The position numbers were made by a program, and so were the translations under genes. The notes below the pieces were generated by a model that was not told where the DNA came from, searched no databases, and saw only the letters and a list, made by a program, of their open reading frames with translations. A DNA stretch of 12,781 nt from the NCBI GenBank assembly GCA_938023705.1, contig CALJDJ010000068.1, forward strand, positions 1 through 12,781, read 5' to 3'. The stretch is from an uncultured Collinsella sp. GTDB lineage: Bacteria; Actinomycetota; Coriobacteriia; Coriobacteriales; Coriobacteriaceae. Within the stretch, counting starts at the first letter, position 1. Each line of letters begins with the position of its first letter. This document shows, piece by piece, positions 6,338 to 10,778 of this stretch.

Positions 6338-7063
6338 ATGGAGTACATGCAGGTCAACCGCGCCAACGGCCGCGCCGCCAACGAGTTGCGTCCCGTTAAG
6401 CTCACCCGTGGCGTCATGAAGCACGCCCACGGTTCGTGCTTGGCCGAGTTCGGCGACACGCGCGTGCTGTGCGCCGCCACCATCGAGGAGGGCGTGCCGG
6501 GCTGGCGAAAGGGAGCTAAGGCCGGCTGGGTGACCGCGGAATACGCCATGCTGCCGACGTCGACCGGCAAGCGCTGCAAGCGCGAACACGCCAACCGCAA
6601 GGGCCGCTCCATGGAGATCGAGCGCCTCATTGGCCGCAGCCTGCGTACCGTCGTCAACATGAAAGCGCTCGGCGAGTACACCGTCACCGTCGACTGCGAT
6701 GTGATTCAGGCCGATGGCGGTACGCGTACGGCGAGCATTACCGGCGCCTGGGTGGCGCTGCACGACGCCCTCGCCATGTGGGTCGAGGCGGGCAAGACCG
6801 AGCGCATCCCGCTTACCGGCCAGGTGGCCGCCATCTCCATGGGCGTTGTCGACGGCAATACGCTACTTGACCTCGATTATTCCGAGGACAGCCATGCCGA
6901 AGTCGACATGAACCTCGTCGCCACCGACACCGGTGAGATGATCGAGCTCCAGGGCACTGGCGAGCAGGCGCCCTTTGACCGTAAGCGCCTCAACGCCCTG
7001 CTCGACTTGGGCGACAAAGGCATCGCCGAGCTCATCGAGCTTCAGCGCCAAGCCATCGCCTAA
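6338..7063 (+). CDS. rph: Ribonuclease PH (tRNA nucleotidyltransferase)
   Basis: Phosphate-dependent 3'-to-5' exoribonuclease that trims the 3' ends of tRNA precursors and other stable RNAs, working as a ring hexamer. The 241 aa match the usual size. Visible signatures are NELRPVKLTRGVMKHAHGS near the N-terminus, GWVTAEYAMLP (63-73), GRSMEIERLIGRSLR (89-103) and DCDVIQADGGTRTASITGA (119-137), which holds the phosphate-binding GGTRT. The catalytic region is intact, unlike the frameshifted rph of E. coli K-12 strains. GAAAGGA lies 8 bases before the ATG. It follows murI by 54 bp and precedes rdgB, an order like racE-rph-rdgB in Bacillus, so co-transcription is likely. Confidence 0.96.
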   Translation: MEYMQVNRANGRAANELRPVKLTRGVMKHAHGSCLAEFGDTRVLCAATIEEGVPGWRKGAKAGWVTAEYAMLPTSTGKRCKREHANRKGRSMEIERLIGRSLRTVVNMKALGEYTVTVDCDVIQADGGTRTASITGAWVALHDALAMWVEAGKTERIPLTGQVAAISMGVVDGNTLLDLDYSEDSHAEVDMNLVATDTGEMIELQGTGEQAPFDRKRLNALLDLGDKGIAELIELQRQAIA

Positions 7064-7100
7064 CCTGCCAAAAAGGGACAGGTTTATTTTGGCAGGTTTT
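7062..7100 (+). terminator. Inverted repeat / terminator over the rph stop
   Basis: AACCTGCCAAAA (7062-7073, starting inside the TAA stop) is perfectly repeated in inverse at 7087-7098, followed by TTTTAT. The 12-bp stem and T-rich end fit an intrinsic terminator. The loop contains GGGACAGGTTTA, and the whole resembles dispersed REP-like palindromes, so it may be a repeat element used as a terminator. Confidence 0.65.
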
Positions 7101-7206
7101 ATCTGGGAAAACGTCGAAGTATAAGACTGCCGTTGATTGAGAGGGGAGAGGCGGAGGCCCTCGTCGCCCTCGGCGCGGCATTGCTATAGAGACAAGGAGA
7201 CCACTC

Positions 7207-7848
7207 ATGGCACTTGAGAAGATCGACATCGACACCCTCGACCCGGCGGCGACCATTGTCGTGGCAACGGGCAACGCCCATAAGCTCACCGAGATCGAGG
7301 CCATTTTGGGCAAGGTCATGCCCGAGGTGCGCTTTGTGGCGCTCGGCCAGCTGGGCGAATTTGAGGACCCCGAGGAAAACGGCACGACGTTTTTGGAGAA
7401 CGCCATCATCAAGGCGCAGGCTGCCGTCGAAGAGACGGGGCTCATGGCCATTGCCGACGATTCGGGCCTGGTCGTCGACGCGCTGGACGGTGAGCCCGGT
7501 GTGTATAGCGCGCGCTACGCGGGCGTTCACGGCGACGATGCCGCCAACAATGCCAAGCTGCTCGTGAATCTGGAAGGCGTGGCAGACGAGGACCGCACCG
7601 CGCGCTTTATGAGCGTCGTTGCGCTCATCGATACGGACGGCCTGGTCACCTATGGCGAGGGCGCCTGTGAGGGCGTTATCGCGCACGAGGGCCGCGGCGA
7701 TCACGGCTTTGGCTACGACCCGCTGTTCCTGCCGGTCGATACGCCGGGCAAGACTATGGCCGAGCTCACGGCGGACGAGAAGAACGCCATCAGCCATCGA
7801 TTCCATGCGCTCGAGCACCTATCCGCCAAACTGACGGGCGAGGAGTAG
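7207..7848 (+). CDS. rdgB: Non-canonical purine NTP pyrophosphatase (Ham1/RdgB)
   Basis: Hydrolyses dITP, ITP and XTP to monophosphates and pyrophosphate, keeping deaminated purines out of DNA and RNA. The 213-aa protein has the family motifs in order: ATGNAHK (20-26, phosphate and base contacts), EENGTTFLENA (57-67), ADDSGL (83-88, catalytic Asp region), GVYSARYAG (98-106), then GYDPLF and SHR near the C-terminus. The first 15 or so residues extend beyond the typical start, but AAGGAG seven bases before ATG 7207 supports this start. It is 143 bp from rph, across the inverted repeat, and only 3 bp from dtd. A TGCTATAGA at 7182-7190 resembles an extended -10 but would leave almost no leader, so the promoter is uncertain. 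Confidence 0.95.
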   Translation: MALEKIDIDTLDPAATIVVATGNAHKLTEIEAILGKVMPEVRFVALGQLGEFEDPEENGTTFLENAIIKAQAAVEETGLMAIADDSGLVVDALDGEPGVYSARYAGVHGDDAANNAKLLVNLEGVADEDRTARFMSVVALIDTDGLVTYGEGACEGVIAHEGRGDHGFGYDPLFLPVDTPGKTMAELTADEKNAISHRFHALEHLSAKLTGEE

Positions 7849-7851
7849 GCC

Positions 7852-8298
7852 GTGCGTGCGGTGGTTCAGCGCGTGCTCAACGCCGGCGTGACGGTCGACG
7901 GCGAGTACGTGGGCAAAATTGGGCGCGGCTATCTGGTGCTGTTGGGCGTGGGCCACGGCGACACGCGCGCCGAGGCTGATAAGCTGTGGGGCAAGCTCCG
8001 CGGCTTGCGCATTAACGAGGACGAGAACGGCAAGACCAACCTGGCACTTGCCGATGTCGACGGCGAGGTTCTCGTAGTGTCGCAGTTCACGCTGTTCGCC
8101 GATTGCCGTCACGGCCGCCGCCCATCGTTTACCGATGCCGGCGCCCCCGATGTTGCCAACGAGCTCTACGAGTACTTCTTGACGCTCGTTCGCAAAGATG
8201 TCGAACACGTGGCGCACGGCATCTTTGGCGCCGATATGAAAGTCGACTTGGTCAACGACGGTCCGTTCACCATCGTCCTCGATACCGACAATCTGTAA
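7852..8298 (+). CDS. dtd: D-aminoacyl-tRNA deacylase
   Basis: Cleaves D-amino acids (and glycine from tRNA-Ala in known homologues) off mischarged tRNA, a chirality checkpoint for translation; acts as a cytoplasmic dimer. The 148 aa cover the full family length. Landmarks are MRAVVQRV at the start, GRGYLVLLGV (25-33), SQFTLFAD (77-84, active-site strand) and NDGPF (135-139) with the Gly-Pro pair that faces the dimer partner's site; Phe follows where Val or Met is common. The start is GTG 7852, placed by GAGGAG six bases upstream and by the conserved N-terminus. GAGGAG lies in the last codons of rdgB, so translation is coupled. Being near murI, which makes a D-amino acid, is functionally suggestive. 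Confidence 0.95.
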   Translation: MRAVVQRVLNAGVTVDGEYVGKIGRGYLVLLGVGHGDTRAEADKLWGKLRGLRINEDENGKTNLALADVDGEVLVVSQFTLFADCRHGRRPSFTDAGAPDVANELYEYFLTLVRKDVEHVAHGIFGADMKVDLVNDGPFTIVLDTDNL

Positions 8299-8317
8299 GT
8301 AGCCAAATTAGCTACTT
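8297..8317 (+). other. Hairpin at the dtd stop codon
   Basis: AAGTAGC (8297-8303) pairs with GCTACTT (8311-8317) over a 7-base AT-rich loop. It has no T-run after it and its right arm overlaps the -35 of the veg promoter. It may end or protect the dtd mRNA, or act on the promoter; weak evidence either way. Confidence 0.4.
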
Positions 8318-8345
8318 GCGTATGGCGGCAGCAGGGTGCTATAGT
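8316..8345 (+). promoter_or_regulatory. Promoter of veg-ispE
   Basis: TTGCGT (8316-8321), 18-bp spacer and TATAGT (8340-8345) with a TGC extension directly before the -10. Transcription would start near 8352, giving a leader of about 60 nt. A well-formed promoter for the start of a new unit. Confidence 0.75.
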
Positions 8346-8365
8346 ATTAGAGTTTTGTCTATGTT

Positions 8366-8385
8366 AGGGGTATTATCCCCTTTTT
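8366..8385 (+). terminator. Terminator-like hairpin in the veg leader
   Basis: AGGGG (8366-8370) pairs with CCCCT (8377-8381) and is followed by TTTT. It lies between the predicted start of transcription and the veg ribosome site. It could stop read-through from upstream or attenuate veg transcription. The 5-bp stem is short. Confidence 0.5.
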
Positions 8386-8412
8386 GAATTGCACCTTCTG
8401 GAGGCCCTGTTC

Positions 8413-8709
8413 ATGGAAGAGATGGAAGTCAATCACGTCGACGACATCCACGAGAAGCTGACCGATATGGTGGGCGATCGCGTCAAGGTGAAGGCCAACA
8501 TGGGCCGCACCCGCGTCGTCGAGCGCATGGGCACCATCAAGAGCGTCCACCCCGCCGTCTTTATCGTCGAGGTCGACGAGCGCCGCGGGCGCAAGTCGCG
8601 TCAGTCCTACCAGTATATCGATGTCCTCACCGGTCAGGTCGAGCTGTTCGACCCCGAGAGCGGCGAGCATATCTTTACCCCGCTCGGCAATCAGCTCGAG
8701 GAGCACTAA
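8413..8709 (+). CDS. veg: Veg family protein (DUF1021)
   Basis: Small 98-aa protein matching Bacillus subtilis Veg in pattern: DRVKVKANMGR near 22-32, then an alternating strand region (AVFIVEVDE) and SYQYIDVLTGQVELF. Bacillus Veg is linked to biofilm matrix expression and is highly transcribed; its biochemical role is not settled, and the role here is unknown. The predicted fold is a small beta-barrel. No signal peptide or membrane segment is seen, so it is cytoplasmic. ATG 8413 is chosen because TGGAGG lies 8 bases before it; an upstream TTG at 8389 has no such site. The veg-ispE neighbourhood is shared with Bacillus (veg-sspF-ispE), which supports the call. It has its own strong promoter. 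Confidence 0.88.
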   Translation: MEEMEVNHVDDIHEKLTDMVGDRVKVKANMGRTRVVERMGTIKSVHPAVFIVEVDERRGRKSRQSYQYIDVLTGQVELFDPESGEHIFTPLGNQLEEH

Positions 8710-8711
8710 CG

Positions 8712-9608
8712 GTGACCGATCGGTCCCTGACTCTTTCCGCGCCGGCAAAGATTAACCTCTACCTGGGGGTTCATACCGAGCGCGATGACCGCGGCTACCA
8801 CAGGGTCGATTCCCTGATGGCAGCCGTCGGTCTTTCCGATTCCGTGACGGTCGCGCCGGCGCAGGCGCTGACCGTCCAGACGGTTCCGGCATCAGATTTT
8901 CCCATGCAAAAGAATACGGCGTATCGGGCTGCGGTTGCTATGGCCGAGCATTATGGTCGCGAGGCAAACATCTGCGTGACGATTGAGAAGCGCATTCCAT
9001 TGTGCGCCGGCTTGGGCGGCCCCTCGACGGATGCGGCCGCGGTCATTGTCGCCTTGGCGGAGCTCTGGGGAATTGATCACACCGACCCCGCGCTCGACGA
9101 CATTGCGCGGGGTATTGGTGCTGACGTCCCGTTCTTTTTGCACGCGAGCCCTGCGTTCTACGTAGGTGGGGGAGACGTGCTGGCAACTGAGTATCCCGCG
9201 CTGCCCGCAACGCCCGTCGTGTTGGTCAAGCCGCGCGAGGCAAGCGTTTCGACAATTGAAGCCTATCGACGTTTTGACGAGGCTCCGGTGCCTGCAGACA
9301 AGCCCGGCGCGATAGCTTCTGCCTTGCATGCTGGTGATGCCGAGACGGCATATGCGCTCATCCATAACAACCTGGGTGTCATTTCCGCACAGATGGAGCC
9401 GCAGATACAAACGGTTCTCGATTGGCTGCGTAAACAAGACGGCACCGTTGCTGTAGATGTGTGCGGATCGGGCGCCTGCTCGTTTGCCATTTGCGACACC
9501 GCCGCCACGGCCGAAAGGCTTGCCGACGCTGCCCAGCAAAACGGCTGGTGGTCCTGCGCGACGGAGCTCATTCCCAACACGGTTCGCATCGAAGTGCCAA
9601 AGAAGTAA
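8712..9608 (+). CDS. ispE: 4-diphosphocytidyl-2-C-methyl-D-erythritol kinase
   Basis: Phosphorylates CDP-methylerythritol in the MEP pathway to isoprenoid precursors (needed for undecaprenyl phosphate and quinones). A GHMP-fold kinase of 298 aa, normal for IspE. Motifs are APAKINLYLGV (10-20, with Lys13), the ATP loop IPLCAGLGGPSTDAAA (95-110), GADVPFFL (136-143, with Asp138) and a C-terminal CGSGACSF. The usual GGLGGGSSDAA loop shows Pro and Thr in place of Gly and Ser (GGPSTDAA), a mild oddity, since the Gly-rich core and STDA helix start are kept. The start is GTG 8712, two bases after the veg stop, with GAGGAG in the last veg codons, so the pair is translationally coupled. It looks functional. 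Confidence 0.92.
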   Translation: MTDRSLTLSAPAKINLYLGVHTERDDRGYHRVDSLMAAVGLSDSVTVAPAQALTVQTVPASDFPMQKNTAYRAAVAMAEHYGREANICVTIEKRIPLCAGLGGPSTDAAAVIVALAELWGIDHTDPALDDIARGIGADVPFFLHASPAFYVGGGDVLATEYPALPATPVVLVKPREASVSTIEAYRRFDEAPVPADKPGAIASALHAGDAETAYALIHNNLGVISAQMEPQIQTVLDWLRKQDGTVAVDVCGSGACSFAICDTAATAERLADAAQQNGWWSCATELIPNTVRIEVPKK

Positions 9609-9637
9609 AAATTTCTCTAGCACACGACGGAAATCTT

Positions 9638-9646
9638 TGTTACTAT
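9638..9646 (+). promoter_or_regulatory. Extended -10 promoter of tRNA-Pro
   Basis: TGTTACTAT gives a TGn extension plus TACTAT, ending 11 bases before the mature tRNA. No clear -35 is present, a pattern shared with the tRNA-Val gene. Confidence 0.55.
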
Positions 9647-9657
9647 AGTCGAGCTAA

Positions 9658-9734
9658 CGGGTTGTGGCTCAGTTTGGTAGAGCACTGCGTTCGGGACGCA
9701 GGGGTCGCTGGTTCAAATCCAGTCAACCCGACCA
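9658..9734 (+). tRNA. tRNA-Pro (anticodon CGG)
   Basis: A complete 77-nt cloverleaf with encoded CCA. The acceptor is CGGGTTG/CAACCCG with discriminator A, the D-stem GCTC/GAGC, the anticodon arm CTGCG-TTCGGGA-CGCAG and the T-arm GCTGG-TTCAAAT-CCAGT. Anticodon CGG (9692-9694) reads CCG, and G37 follows it as in proline tRNAs. It lies alone between ispE and tatA with its own -10 box and terminator. Confidence 0.96.
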
Positions 9735-9744
9735 GAGCATGAGG

Positions 9745-9773
9745 AGGGACCGCTTCTTGCGGTCCCTTTTTTT
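9745..9773 (+). terminator. Intrinsic terminator of tRNA-Pro
   Basis: A perfect 9-bp stem (AGGGACCGC 9745-9753 with GCGGTCCCT 9759-9767), 5-base loop and a run of seven T counting the stem end. Starts 11 bases after CCA. Confidence 0.92.
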
Positions 9774-9781
9774 AGCTATTG

Positions 9782-9810
9782 TTGTGATACCGCGATACCC
9801 GCGGTATACT
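9782..9810 (+). promoter_or_regulatory. Promoter of tatA with overlapping dyad
   Basis: TTGTGA (9782-9787), 17-bp spacer and TATACT (9805-9810). The spacer and -10 hold ATACC-CGC-GGTAT (9796-9808), a short dyad, preceded by GATACCGC as a partial direct repeat. The dyad could be an operator, but there is no independent support. Confidence 0.65.
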
Positions 9811-9846
9811 CATTCGAGCTTGTCTCGCTGTATTGTGGAGGTCTAC

Positions 9847-10122
9847 ATGTTTGGACTGAGGGCTCCTGAGCTCATCATTATTCTCGTCGTTGTCCTGATT
9901 ATCTTCGGGCCCAAGAACCTGCCGAAGCTCGGCAAGTCTCTCGGCTCTACCGTCAAGAATATCCGCGAGGGTATGGAGGGCGACGATAAGGCCGAGACCA
10001 AGCAGGCCGAGGAGGTCGTGGTCGAGCAGTCCGAGGAGGACAAGGAGATCGCTGAGCTCGAGGCCAAGCTCGCTGCTGCCAAGAAGAAGCAGGCAGAGGA
10101 CAGCGACGCGGACGCAGAGTAG
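9847..10122 (+). CDS. tatA: Sec-independent translocase subunit TatA/TatE
   Basis: Pore-forming subunit of the twin-arginine pathway, which exports folded proteins across the cytoplasmic membrane. The 91-aa protein shows one N-terminal hydrophobic helix (about residues 6-20, ELIIILVVVLIIF), the FGP hinge, and an amphipathic helix (NLPKLGKSLGSTVKNIREG), then a highly charged Glu/Lys/Ala tail likely to be partly coiled and cytosolic. This is the standard TatA layout. ATG 9847 has GGAGG five bases upstream. It stands alone: no tatB or tatC is in the window, so partners must be elsewhere. It has its own promoter and terminator. TatB is less likely because of the short tail, but a dual TatA/B role is possible. 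Confidence 0.92.
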   Translation: MFGLRAPELIIILVVVLIIFGPKNLPKLGKSLGSTVKNIREGMEGDDKAETKQAEEVVVEQSEEDKEIAELEAKLAAAKKKQAEDSDADAE

Positions 10123-10147
10123 TCCCATCCCTTTGGGGTGAGCACCT

Positions 10148-10186
10148 GACCGGCTTGCCCGCAGGCTAGCCGGTCTTTTTCGTTTT
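10148..10186 (+). terminator. Intrinsic terminator of tatA
   Basis: GACCGGCT (10148-10155) pairs with AGCCGGTC (10168-10175); the stem continues with GCC/GGC around CGCA after a T-T mismatch. The tail is TTTTTCGTTTT. Strong, 25 bases past the stop. Confidence 0.92.
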
Positions 10187-10187
10187 G

Positions 10188-10193
10188 TTGACA
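10188..10193 (+). promoter_or_regulatory. Consensus -35 box before greA
   Basis: A perfect TTGACA follows the tatA terminator and lies 36 bp before the greA start. No acceptable -10 is found at 16-18 bp (the bases there are AGTTGG-like). Either the promoter is unusual or the match is chance. Confidence 0.35.
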
Positions 10194-10228
10194 GTTGATT
10201 GTTTGATCAGAGTTGGGGAGATATCCGT

Positions 10229-10699
10229 ATGGACGCAAGCCAGATCGTACTGACCGCTGAGGGCCGCCAGAAGCTCGTCGAGGAGCTCGCTTGGCGTGAG
10301 GGCGATTACGCCAAGGAGATCGTCGAGGACATCAAGGAAGCCCGCGCGTTCGGCGACCTTTCGGAGAACTCCGAGTACGATGCCGCCAAGGACAAGCAGG
10401 CCCAGAACGCCGCTCGTATTGCCGAGATCCAGGCCATCCTCGCCAACGCTCAGGTTGCTGCCACCACGGGCGATCTGACCGTCTCCATCGGTTCTACCGT
10501 TTCTCTGATTGATCCCAACGGTGAGGTCATGGAAGTCACGCTCGTCGGTACCACCGAGACCAACTCGCTCGAGCACAAGATTTCCAACGAGTCTCCGGTC
10601 GGTCACGCCATCATCGGTCACGGCGAGGGCGACTCCGTCGAGGTCGTTACGCCTTCCGGCAAGACTCGCGTCTACACCATCGCCAAGATTGCACGCTAG
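10229..10699 (+). CDS. greA: Transcription elongation factor GreA
   Basis: Binds the RNA polymerase secondary channel and stimulates cleavage of backtracked transcripts. The 156 aa match the family length (about 158). The N-terminal part is the long coiled-coil hairpin; its tip carries DLSENSEYDAAK, with the conserved acidic Asp and Glu residues that act at the polymerase active site. The C-terminal globular domain ends VEVVTPSGKTRVYTIAKI, typical of the FKBP-like fold. ATG 10229 is chosen because GGGGAG lies 8 bases before it; the frame is open upstream only to a non-ATG codon with no ribosome site. It is flanked by the tatA terminator and by interleaved hairpins before lysS, so it may form a unit on its own or with lysS. 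Confidence 0.95.
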   Translation: MDASQIVLTAEGRQKLVEELAWREGDYAKEIVEDIKEARAFGDLSENSEYDAAKDKQAQNAARIAEIQAILANAQVAATTGDLTVSIGSTVSLIDPNGEVMEVTLVGTTETNSLEHKISNESPVGHAIIGHGEGDSVEVVTPSGKTRVYTIAKIAR

Positions 10700-10703
10700 A
10701 CCA

Positions 10704-10760
10704 CGGTCCCGCGTAAAGGTATGTTTTCGCTCCCTGGGACCGAATCCTGGGGAGCGTTTT
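10704..10760 (+). terminator. Interleaved hairpins between greA and lysS
   Basis: Stem B, CGCTCCC (10728-10734) with GGGAGCG (10750-10756), is followed by TTTTAG and can act as a terminator. Stem A, CGGTCCC (10704-10710) with GGGACCG (10736-10742), crosses it: each has one arm inside the other's loop. They are mutually exclusive or form a pseudoknot. It looks like an attenuator arrangement for lysS, though no T-box signature (GGGUGGNACC) or leader peptide is seen. Confidence 0.55.
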
Positions 10761-10778
10761 AGTTTGAGGAGCTAACTT

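Noticed and set aside
5192..6763. 523-codon open frame on the - strand across murI and rph
   Set aside because: It spans two real genes and their spacer and shows no domain, so it is a codon-bias artefact.
7182..7190. Extended -10 (TGCTATAGA) as the rdgB promoter
   Set aside because: Transcription would start within the ribosome site, leaving no usable leader.
9664..9846. In-frame upstream extension of tatA
   Set aside because: It would translate the tRNA-Pro gene and its terminator. The TatA N-terminus and GGAGG point to ATG 9847.
10704..10778. T-box riboswitch before lysS
   Set aside because: The spacer is only 79 bp and lacks the specifier stem and the GGGUGGNACC core.
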